A stretch of 13,572 nt of DNA from Thermoplasmata archaeon (GTDB taxonomy: Archaea; Thermoplasmatota; E2; UBA202; JdFR-43): the NCBI GenBank assembly GCA_021161135.1, contig JAGHBD010000055.1:1-13572 (forward strand), in the 5' to 3' direction. The notes beneath the pieces are model-generated. The model did no database searches and was not told where the DNA came from. It saw only the letters and a program-made list of their open reading frames with translations. The translations under genes were made by a program, and so were the position numbers. This document shows positions 7,083-12,941 of this stretch, piece by piece. The first letter of the stretch is position 1, and each line of letters starts with the position of its first letter.

Positions 7083-7720
7083 TGCATCTTGTGCTTGCAG
7101 ATGCTGAGCTTGAACTAATTCCAGCAAAAATAAGGAAGCATCCAGCTGTGAGGAAGAGCAAAAGCATGCTCCTCGACGCCTCCCTCCACCACACAGCCAT
7201 GCGTGGCTTGGAAAACTGGCAGAGGAGGGGGAGGCCGGATATAGTGCATGTTTTTCTTTTAATAGCCCATGATTCAATACTCAACAAGGAGGGAATGCTT
7301 CGCACCTATGTTCATACGAGGAATGATGAAGTCATATATATTAAGCCTGAAACAAGGATAATAAAGAATTACAATAGATTTAAAGGATTAATGGAGCAGT
7401 TGTTTCAGCATCGAAGAGTTCCGCCAGATAATGAGCCATTAATGGAAATGAAAAATGAAAAGCTTGAGAAGTTGCTGAAAAAGCTTGATGGCAAAAAAAT
7501 TCTTTTTAGCGAGAAAGGGAAAAAGGTGAAACTGGATGAAATGATGGAAGAGGAAATAGTATGCATAATAGGCGGCTTTCCTCATGGTGATTTTTTATCT
7601 CCCGTCGATGAAATGGTTGATGAAATTGTGAAAATATACGATGCCCCTCTCCCAGCATGGACAGTGGAGATGGAAGCAATAGTGGCATATGAAAATAAAT
7701 TTATAGTTTCCCGCCTTTAA
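7079..7720 (+). CDS. nep1: Nep1, SPOUT-class rRNA pseudouridine N1-methyltransferase
   Basis: This 213-aa SPOUT methyltransferase is the archaeal counterpart of eukaryotic Emg1/Nep1. It methylates N1 of a specific pseudouridine in 16S rRNA and assists small-subunit assembly. Family motifs visible are ADAELELIP (7-15), GRPDIVH (51-57), YVHTRND (77-83), KNYNRFKGLMEQLF (96-109), the SAM-binding knot loop IGGFPHGDF (164-172), and a C-terminal AWTVEMEAIVAYE helix. Length is typical. It starts ATGATG, so initiation may be at 7079 or one codon later. The first ATG overlaps the purP stop, implying translational coupling. The next gene, amrS, starts 4 nt after the stop. Confidence 0.96.
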   Translation: MMHLVLADAELELIPAKIRKHPAVRKSKSMLLDASLHHTAMRGLENWQRRGRPDIVHVFLLIAHDSILNKEGMLRTYVHTRNDEVIYIKPETRIIKNYNRFKGLMEQLFQHRRVPPDNEPLMEMKNEKLEKLLKKLDGKKILFSEKGKKVKLDEMMEEEIVCIIGGFPHGDFLSPVDEMVDEIVKIYDAPLPAWTVEMEAIVAYENKFIVSRL

Positions 7721-7724
7721 ATCT

Positions 7725-8726
7725 GTGGAAAAAGAGGCAAAATTCTGGAAGGGGGAGGATAGAAAAATAAGGTGTTTGCTTTGTCCCCATCGCTGCCTGC
7801 TGGCTGAGGGGCAACGTGGCTTGTGCGGGGTGAGAGAAAATAAAGGAGGAAAGCTATATACACTTATATATGCCTCGTGCTCTTCAGCATATCCTGACCC
7901 CATAGAGAAAAAGCCGCTCTTCCATTTTTATCCGGGCAGCGTGGTCTTTTCTCTTGGCACGGTAGGATGCAATTTTAAATGCCTTCACTGCCAGAATTAC
8001 ACAATAAGCCAGGTAAAGCCCGAAAACTATCCGCTGGCAGAAATATTGCCGGAGGAGGCGGTGGAGAGGGCAAAAAAATGCTGCGAAGGCATAGCCTTCA
8101 CATATAATGAGCCAACAATATGGTTTGAATATGCCTATGATGTTGCAAGGGAGGCAAAGAAAAAAGGCTTATATACTGTATTTGTAACCAACGGATATAT
8201 AAATGAAGAACCCCTCAATGAAATATCCCGCTACCTCGATGCTGCCAACATTGATGTAAAATCAATGAGTAATGAATTTTACAAGCATATATGCAAGGGA
8301 AGCGTTGAGCCAGTGCTTGAAGCATGCAAAATGTATAAAAAAAGGGGGGTTCATATTGAACTAACATATCTTGTGATACCCACAAAAAATGATGATGCTG
8401 AGGAAATTAAAAATTTCTGCAGGTGGGTTATTGAAGAGCTTGGAGAAATGCAACCCATCCATTTTACAGCCTTCTATCCACAATACAAAATGCTTAGTTT
8501 GCCACCCACACCTTTCAAAAAATTAATGGAAGCATATGCCATTGCGAAAAAGGAAGGATTGTATTATGTTTATCTTGGCAATGTTGCTCATGGCGATTAT
8601 GAAAATACATATTGCCATAATTGCGGTAAATTGCTCATAGAAAGATATGGATTTTCCGCAAAGATAGTTGGTCTCGATGGCAGAAAATGCAGCAAATGTG
8701 GGGAAGAGATTCCCGTGGTGATATAA
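7725..8726 (+). CDS. amrS: Radical SAM enzyme of the AmmeMemoRadiSam system (AmrS)
   Basis: This 333-aa protein begins with GTG at 7725, 4 nt after nep1. It has the radical SAM cluster motif CNFKCLHC (Cys82, Cys86, Cys89). An N-terminal cysteine set (Cys17, Cys20, Cys24, Cys34 in CLLCPHRC...RGLCGVREN) and a C-terminal pair of CxxC knuckles (CHNC and CSKC) frame it, as in the family related to pyruvate-formate-lyase activases. The name comes from frequent linkage with AMMECR1 and MEMO1 proteins; neither is visible here. The substrate remains unsettled in general knowledge, so no reaction is claimed beyond SAM-dependent radical chemistry at a 4Fe-4S cluster. It is the last gene of the purP-nep1-amrS operon and ends 1 nt before the stop of the convergent mini zinc-finger gene. 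Confidence 0.92.
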   Translation: MEKEAKFWKGEDRKIRCLLCPHRCLLAEGQRGLCGVRENKGGKLYTLIYASCSSAYPDPIEKKPLFHFYPGSVVFSLGTVGCNFKCLHCQNYTISQVKPENYPLAEILPEEAVERAKKCCEGIAFTYNEPTIWFEYAYDVAREAKKKGLYTVFVTNGYINEEPLNEISRYLDAANIDVKSMSNEFYKHICKGSVEPVLEACKMYKKRGVHIELTYLVIPTKNDDAEEIKNFCRWVIEELGEMQPIHFTAFYPQYKMLSLPPTPFKKLMEAYAIAKKEGLYYVYLGNVAHGDYENTYCHNCGKLLIERYGFSAKIVGLDGRKCSKCGEEIPVVI

Positions 8727-8727
8727 A

Positions 8728-8868
8728 TCATATTATTTTCCGACTGCATGTGATGCACATACCAGATGCAAAATCATAATGCTCGGAGCAAACATTTTTA
8801 CCGCAGAGCCTGCAGGAAAACATTTTCCCTGCTTTCCCGCAAATGCTGCATAAACCATAGAGTTCCAT
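8728..8868 (-). CDS. 46-aa zinc-finger miniprotein cotranscribed with the tRNA thiolase
   Basis: An ATG at 8868 opens a 46-codon frame, MELYGLCSICGKAG..., ending in TGA at 8728. Six cysteines plus further Cys/His (CSIC at 7-10, CRLC at 19-22, Cys27, His30, CITC at 38-41) are spaced like a two-zinc cross-brace or HIT-type finger. Almost one residue in five is a ligand, which is very unlikely for a random frame. It starts 5 nt after the stop of the Ncs6/TtuA gene on the same strand, so the two are almost certainly cotranscribed. It is too short to be caught by normal gene-length cut-offs. I cannot name its family with certainty. A role as RNA- or protein-binding partner of the thiolase is inference from position. 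Confidence 0.75.
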   Translation of the reverse strand: MELYGLCSICGKAGKMFSCRLCGKNVCSEHYDFASGMCITCSRKII

Positions 8869-8873
8869 GATTA

Positions 8874-9788
8874 TTATTCATGCCCTCTTTTTATTTTTTC
8901 TCTAAGCTGACATGCCATACATACTGGCTCTGAAGAAGGCTGTCCACATTTGATACACGGGTTGAGTTTTGCCGCCTCATATTTTTCATGCAAACAATCT
9001 TCTATTTCGAGGAAGCTTTTTAATATGCTGTGCCTGCTGCCCGGATGCTTTTCCTCAAGTTGCATTATGAAGTCGCGATATATACCACGCATTGCTCTTA
9101 TGGCATAGGGACATTCATCTTCGCTCACCTCAAATCCTTTTAGATAGGCATACAGCGTTGTTTCCTTCTCTGGAATTGTTCTCAATGGCAATATCCTTGG
9201 AATTAAGCCGGGCTGAATTTTTTTGTGAGGAGCCATTCTTGCCATCCTTTCCATATCTCCCCTAACAAAATTCATGAGAATTGTCTGAGCAACATCATCC
9301 AGATTGTGTCCCATGGCAATAGCCTTTGCATTTATTTCTTTAGCAACTTTATTAAGACAGTGCCTCCTCCACACTCCACAATATGTACATTCTGCAAGCT
9401 CACCTCTTTTCACGCTCACCTCATCAAGTGTGAAACCAAATTCTTCCTTAAATGAAATAATATGATGCGGTATTTCATGCTCCTCGCAGAATTTCTTGGC
9501 TATTTTTATTGTTGCATCTCTGTAGCCTGCTATTCCTTCATCAACAGTTATTGCATGAATTTCCCTGCTCCTATCCTTTTTTGCTATCTTCCACAGCATG
9601 TAGCAGGCAACGATGCTATCTTTCCCGCCAGACAAAGCGACAGCTATAACACCCTTCGGCAAACTCTGCTTCCTTATCTCTTTTCTTACTCTTTTTTCAA
9701 CAAATTCAATGAAATGCTGCCTGCATAGATAGGTGCCATTATACCTTATGAATGTTACTGCCTCGTTGCCACATTTACTGCACTGCAT
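8874..9788 (-). CDS. ncs6/ttuA: tRNA 2-thiouridine synthetase of the Ncs6/TtuA family
   Basis: This 304-aa PP-loop ATP pyrophosphatase adenylates a tRNA uridine and replaces its 2-oxygen by sulfur, using a ubiquitin-like sulfur carrier. The PP-loop SGGKDS is at residues 53-58. An N-terminal zinc finger has Cys3, Cys6, Cys22 and His25. A second zinc site is near the C-terminus (CIKC...CMAC). Cys134, Cys137 and Cys226 (in ECTYC and ECPY) match the three-cysteine 4Fe-4S site of the family. Whether it acts on U54 (TtuA, thermophiles) or wobble U34 (NcsA) cannot be decided here. The ATG at 9788 puts the first zinc finger at the N-terminus and lies 26 bp from the TATA box; an in-frame ATG at 9941 would run through the divergent gene and is rejected. 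The carrier gene (TtuB/SAMP) is not in the window. Confidence 0.95.
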   Translation of the reverse strand: MQCSKCGNEAVTFIRYNGTYLCRQHFIEFVEKRVRKEIRKQSLPKGVIAVALSGGKDSIVACYMLWKIAKKDRSREIHAITVDEGIAGYRDATIKIAKKFCEEHEIPHHIISFKEEFGFTLDEVSVKRGELAECTYCGVWRRHCLNKVAKEINAKAIAMGHNLDDVAQTILMNFVRGDMERMARMAPHKKIQPGLIPRILPLRTIPEKETTLYAYLKGFEVSEDECPYAIRAMRGIYRDFIMQLEEKHPGSRHSILKSFLEIEDCLHEKYEAAKLNPCIKCGQPSSEPVCMACQLREKIKRGHE

Positions 9789-9807
9789 AGGAAGGAATAT
9801 GACCAAA

Positions 9808-9820
9808 GTTATATTTTTTT
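9808..9820. promoter_or_regulatory. Central TATA-like element shared by the divergent thiolase and glycosylase genes
   Basis: The only AT-rich box between the two start codons is agttatattttttt-like sequence centred at about 9814. It is 26 bp from the thiolase ATG (9788) and 26 bp from the glycosylase ATG (9840), so one box could serve both directions. Prediction from spacing. Confidence 0.5.
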
Positions 9821-9839
9821 GGCTGTTATTTCGTGCAGT

Positions 9840-10595
9840 ATGACTGAAGGACCAACAGCTCGCCTTCATGCTATCCGAATAGAAAGAAAATTTAAGGGAG
9901 ATGTGCTGCAAGATATTTTTGTTAGGAGTAAAAAGCTGCATGTTGATGCTCGTTGCTTAATAAATAAGAAGCTTAAAAAGGCAACAAGCTTTGGTAAAAA
10001 TATCCTCTTATATTTTAACGACTATCTTATAAGAATGCACCTCATGATGTATGGAAGTATAAGGTTTGAGAAAGAATACTCCAAACCATTTAGCCGCGTA
10101 AGACTAACTTTATTCTTTGCCAAGGACAATCTCATTGTATATAATGCACCCATAATTGAAATTGGAAAAGCCGAGGAAATTGAAAATATTTTATATTCCT
10201 CATATGGCATCGATCCCCTAACAAACTGGGATAAAAACAGGCTCAGAAAAATGATTCTTGGGGAAAGAGAAAGAAAAATTGGTGATTTGCTGCTCGATCA
10301 GCATATATTCAATGGCATAGGAAACATACTGCGAAATGAAATTTTATTTAGAGCCATGATAAATCCTGAAAGGAAGGTTAAAGAATTATCCGATGAAGAA
10401 ATAGAAAGACTCATGGAAAATACACGATATTTATGCAAAAAATTTCTGGAATTGAAATTGAAGGGCAAGGGAATAAAGCCTATCCTCCTAATATATAACC
10501 AAAAAATATGCAAAAGATGCGGGGGCAATATCATTTTCTACAGGCAGGAGCCAAACGGAAGGAAAACTTTTTACTGCCCTTCCTGCCAGAAATGA
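9840..10595 (+). CDS. DNA glycosylase/AP lyase of the Fpg/Nei family with Thr2 in place of Pro2
   Basis: This 251-aa protein should excise oxidised bases and nick the abasic site. The N-terminus reads MTEGPTARLH. Family members normally begin PEGP after Met removal, with the Pro2 amine as nucleophile; here Thr replaces Pro, while Glu3-Gly4-Pro5 are kept. Other hallmarks are present: the beta-hairpin lysine (Lys53 in FGKNILLYF), MHLMMYGSI (66-74), the helix-two-turn-helix GIGNILRNEILFRAMINP, and the C-terminal zinc finger CKRC...GRKTFYCPSC with its conserved GR. The ATG at 9840 is chosen because it gives the conserved N-terminus and sits 26 bp from the TATA-like box; an in-frame ATG at 9819 would add seven residues and bury the nucleophile. 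The 3' end overlaps mobB on the opposite strand by 25 bp. Nei- and Fpg-type specificity cannot be separated here. Confidence 0.9.
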   Translation: MTEGPTARLHAIRIERKFKGDVLQDIFVRSKKLHVDARCLINKKLKKATSFGKNILLYFNDYLIRMHLMMYGSIRFEKEYSKPFSRVRLTLFFAKDNLIVYNAPIIEIGKAEEIENILYSSYGIDPLTNWDKNRLRKMILGERERKIGDLLLDQHIFNGIGNILRNEILFRAMINPERKVKELSDEEIERLMENTRYLCKKFLELKLKGKGIKPILLIYNQKICKRCGGNIIFYRQEPNGRKTFYCPSCQK

Positions 10596-11119
10596 TTTCT
10601 GATTATAATTTCCACTTCCTTTCCTTCTCCTCCTCTTAAACATGAAAGCATGGCAAGCGTAGTTCTGTAAATCATTTCCTCCACAAATCTGTTAAGAGGC
10701 AGCTCCTTTCCATCAATGAAAATGGATATTCTTTTCCTGCTTTTTTCTATCTCCTTCACTATTTCCTCTATAACTTTCTCATGTTCCACATCTTCCACAT
10801 CAATTACTCTGCAGCCAAGCGATTCAACTTTTTTATACCCTTCAACAACTATTAAATCTGGCATAAATTTTCTTGCAAGTTTTATCGCCTTACTGAGTTG
10901 CATGCTGCTAAGGAAAATGGCTGTTTCTTTTTCAGCCACTATCATCGCCGCCTCCGCCCCCGCCTCTCTATAGCGGGATGTATCTTTTCCATGGATATCT
11001 ACGGTAGCATGTTCGCTGCTTTTAATTACGATGATTCTATAGCCACGAAGCCTCTCAATGAGCCTTTCAATAAATGCGGTTTTTCCAGAATTTTTTTCTC
11101 CTCTAACTGCTATGAGCAT
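10571..11119 (-). CDS. mobB: MobB, molybdopterin-guanine dinucleotide biosynthesis adaptor
   Basis: MobB is a P-loop GTPase that assists MobA in attaching a nucleotide to molybdopterin, maturing molybdenum or tungsten enzymes. The 182-aa protein has Walker A GEKNSGKT (7-14), the family segment HATVDIHGKDTSRYREAGA (about 37-55), and the DLIVVEGYKK strand (about 89-98) that follows the second nucleotide-binding region. The C-terminal extension of about 50 residues (FIDGKELPLNRFVEEMI...EVEIIIRN) is, to my knowledge, found in archaeal MobB proteins. An ATG at 11119 has a TATA-like box 26 bp upstream. No molybdoenzyme or MobA is in the window. The last eight codons overlap the 3' end of the convergent glycosylase gene. 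Confidence 0.92.
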   Translation of the reverse strand: MLIAVRGEKNSGKTAFIERLIERLRGYRIIVIKSSEHATVDIHGKDTSRYREAGAEAAMIVAEKETAIFLSSMQLSKAIKLARKFMPDLIVVEGYKKVESLGCRVIDVEDVEHEKVIEEIVKEIEKSRKRISIFIDGKELPLNRFVEEMIYRTTLAMLSCLRGGEGKEVEIIIRNHFWQEGQ

Positions 11120-11140
11120 GAGGTATATTGTTTTTCCAGT

Positions 11141-11150
11141 ATTATTTTAT
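11141..11150 (-). promoter_or_regulatory. TATA-like box for mobB
   Basis: The minus strand reads ATAAAATAAT, centred about 26 bp upstream of the mobB ATG. Confidence 0.45.
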
Positions 11151-11174
11151 TTCTATTGGGCATCGACGTTCTAA

Positions 11175-11185
11175 AAGTTTTTATC
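11175..11185 (+). promoter_or_regulatory. TATA-like box for feoA
   Basis: The run aagtttttatc is centred about 24-26 bp upstream of the ATGATG at 11203-11208. It is separate from the mobB box, so this divergent pair has two core promoters. Confidence 0.45.
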
Positions 11186-11202
11186 CCCATTCTCCTTTTC
11201 TC

Positions 11203-11433
11203 ATGATGATTTCTCTGGCAGATCTTGAAGAAGGCAGAAAAGCTATGATTATATCAATTCGGGGTGGCTTTGGATTTGTTCGAAATTTGAGGGCAAGGGG
11301 AATAAGAGAGGGGAAAATCGTTGAAATTGTTGCAAAACATCCTCTTCGTGGTCCAGTAGTTATATCAATTGATGGAAGGGAGACGACAATCGGCAGGGGC
11401 ATGGCTGAAAAAATTTTTGTTGAGAGAATCTAA
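11203..11433 (+). CDS. feoA: FeoA-domain protein
   Basis: This 76-aa protein is a small SH3-like FeoA, the cytosolic accessory of the FeoB ferrous-iron transporter. It begins (M)MISLADLEEGRKAMI and shows the family pattern: a short strand, the glycine-rich GGFGFVRNLRARGIREGKIVEIV, then LRGPVVISIDGRETTIGRGMAEKIFVE. Two adjacent in-frame ATGs (11203, 11206) are equally good starts; both sit at leaderless distance from the TATA-like box. An in-frame ATG at 11128 would add 25 residues spanning the promoter and is rejected. FeoB is not adjacent, so a role as a free regulator or in another complex is possible. The stop overlaps the stop of the convergent transporter gene by 4 bp. Confidence 0.88.
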   Translation: MMISLADLEEGRKAMIISIRGGFGFVRNLRARGIREGKIVEIVAKHPLRGPVVISIDGRETTIGRGMAEKIFVERI

Positions 11434-12650
11434 ACCTCTTCCCATTCCTTGAGTATTGTTTCCCACTCAAACCATTCTATACCCTTAACCTTCTCCAGAG
11501 TCCTTATTATCCTCTCATACCCTTTACCAAGTGTTCTCATCCTTGCTTTAGCAATTAAATCGTATCTTCCAGCAACAACTGCAACGCTTGTTATGCCCTT
11601 CACACCCCATACATTATTCAGCAATTCATTTATTGGGTATCCCGTCTTTGCTTTTATGAATATATAAGCCCTCACTTCAGTAAGGGCGAAGGATATTACA
11701 CCCATTACAACAAGTATTATTCCCATTATTTTTAGTATGAGTTGCGGAATAGATTCGTAAAAGGTTATTGGAACAAAATTTGATGCTAATATGGTAAAAG
11801 GAATCGCAAATATTATGGTGAAAGCCTTTACTGCCTGCGTAACGCTTGCTTTTCCCAGGCCGAGGGCACGGATGTAAAGTACATATGAAAAGAATGTTAT
11901 GCCCATTGAAATAAAGAAGAGATGCCAGTATTTTAGAATATCAATTGCACCAAAGAAATTTTCTTTATCGATGAAATAAACGAGTATGGCTGTAAAGAAT
12001 GTTGTGAAAACCAAATTCCAGAATCTTATGTTTATTGCATCATTGTAACAGCCATTTATCTTCATTATCTTCAGCTTTCTCTGATATATGGAAAATACAA
12101 CCCATGCGGGATTGAGAACAAGAAATACAATCAGGAGGCCCAGCAGATTTATTTCGCCTTCAAAGGAAAATGATGCCATTATTGCACCAAATGTAACAAT
12201 TACCGACGCCTGCACCTCCGCCATCGTAGGAGCATTTTTTTCTGCTATAGATTCCATCATCAAAAGATAGAGAATGACAACTTCAAAGAAAGCAAGTATG
12301 GTAGATGGCTCCTGATATATTGAGATTATCAGAAAATAGCCTACTGTTGCCACAGCATTTCCCATGCCTGCAAGCAAATGGTATTTCAATTCTTCTTTTT
12401 TCAGCATCCTCAACCTTTTAAAGGAGGGATCTATTCTCGCCCCAATGCTTTTTCCTCCAAATGGAATGGAAAGGATGAGGGAGAGGAAAAAGGTTATAAC
12501 AAGGCCAGCAATGAAAATCGCCAAGCACAAACTCCATGGATTGAACTCATATTTTATGGAAATATAGGTATCGATTACAGTAACAGCTGCTCCTATGAGG
12601 GAAGAAAGGATGGCAAGCACATAAAACAGATATTTTTTCCTTATCCTCAT
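11430..12650 (-). CDS. DMT/EamA-type transporter fused to a C-terminal Lrp/AsnC (RAM) ligand-binding domain
   Basis: This 406-aa fusion has ten predicted membrane helices (about 7-30, 37-60, 92-110, 115-136, 146-163, 168-190, 204-226, 237-264, 268-293, 301-325), the layout of the drug/metabolite transporter superfamily, whose members often export amino acids or metabolites. From residue 326 an 81-aa soluble domain follows directly. It begins VRAYIFIKAKTG and contains ITSVAVVAGRYDLIAKA, which resembles the Lrp/AsnC effector domain (RAM) without its DNA-binding helix-turn-helix. An even helix count and the basic N-terminus (MRIRKKY) put the domain in the cytoplasm. The ATG overlaps the stop of a stand-alone RAM gene by 4 bp, so both are made together. 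This suggests a carrier controlled by a bound small molecule; the substrate is unknown. The fold assignments are by eye. Confidence 0.85.
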   Translation of the reverse strand: MRIRKKYLFYVLAILSSLIGAAVTVIDTYISIKYEFNPWSLCLAIFIAGLVITFFLSLILSIPFGGKSIGARIDPSFKRLRMLKKEELKYHLLAGMGNAVATVGYFLIISIYQEPSTILAFFEVVILYLLMMESIAEKNAPTMAEVQASVIVTFGAIMASFSFEGEINLLGLLIVFLVLNPAWVVFSIYQRKLKIMKINGCYNDAINIRFWNLVFTTFFTAILVYFIDKENFFGAIDILKYWHLFFISMGITFFSYVLYIRALGLGKASVTQAVKAFTIIFAIPFTILASNFVPITFYESIPQLILKIMGIILVVMGVISFALTEVRAYIFIKAKTGYPINELLNNVWGVKGITSVAVVAGRYDLIAKARMRTLGKGYERIIRTLEKVKGIEWFEWETILKEWEEV

Positions 12651-12886
12651 GCTTCAATCTCTTTTTCTATAACCTGCGTATTCGTTCTTTTAACCCCTTT
12701 TATGGAATGTATTTGATCAGTGAGTTCCATTAACTCCTCTAAACTATTCACCTTAGCTTTTATTATGATATCATAATCCCCTGCCACCACGGCTATACTC
12801 TCCACATTCTTCAATTTCCTCATTTCATCAAGCACAGCCTTGAGATTGCCAACGTAAGTTGTAATGAGAATATAGGCTTTAATCAT
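12647..12886 (-). CDS. Stand-alone Lrp/AsnC ligand-binding (RAM) domain protein
   Basis: The 79-aa product is an Lrp/AsnC effector-binding domain with no DNA-binding part. It begins MIKAYILITTYVGNLKAVL and holds VESIAVVAGDYDIIIKAKV, then a helix (SLEELMELTDQIHSI) and a final strand (VKRTNTQVI). Such proteins form dimers and higher rings and bind amino acids or related effectors at the interfaces. The core aligns with the C-terminal domain of the next gene (SIAVVAGDYDIIIKA against SVAVVAGRYDLIAKA). An upstream in-frame ATG at 12901 is possible, but the TATA-like box at 12905-12918 would then be only 10 bp away; the ATG at 12886 fits leaderless spacing and the family start. It overlaps the transporter start by 4 bp. 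Confidence 0.88.
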   Translation of the reverse strand: MIKAYILITTYVGNLKAVLDEMRKLKNVESIAVVAGDYDIIIKAKVNSLEELMELTDQIHSIKGVKRTNTQVIEKEIEA

Positions 12887-12904
12887 TGAAGGATATTTCA
12901 TAGG

Positions 12905-12918
12905 AAATTATAAATTTT
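12905..12918. promoter_or_regulatory. Central TATA-like element shared by the RAM-transporter operon and the phosphate permease
   Basis: The sequence aaattataaatttt is centred at about 12912. It is 26 bp from the RAM ATG (12886) and 27 bp from the permease ATG (12939). No second AT box of this quality is present between them. Confidence 0.5.
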
Positions 12919-12929
12919 TGCAAATATTT

Positions 12930-12941
12930 CATGCTTGCATG
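12930..12941. repeat. 12-bp palindrome over the phosphate permease start codon
   Basis: CATGC-TT-GCATG is a 5-bp inverted repeat around 2 bases, covering the predicted transcription start and ATG (12939) of the permease gene. It could be a repressor site at the start of transcription, or chance; 12 bp is short. Confidence 0.3.

Noticed and set aside
9819..9839. Longer glycosylase starting at an ATG at 9819
   Set aside because: It would add seven residues ahead of the catalytic N-terminus and start inside the TATA-like box.
9789..9941. In-frame extension of the tRNA thiolase from an ATG at 9941
   Set aside because: It runs through the shared promoter and into the divergent glycosylase gene. 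The family begins at the zinc finger MQCSKC, which is the ATG at 9788.
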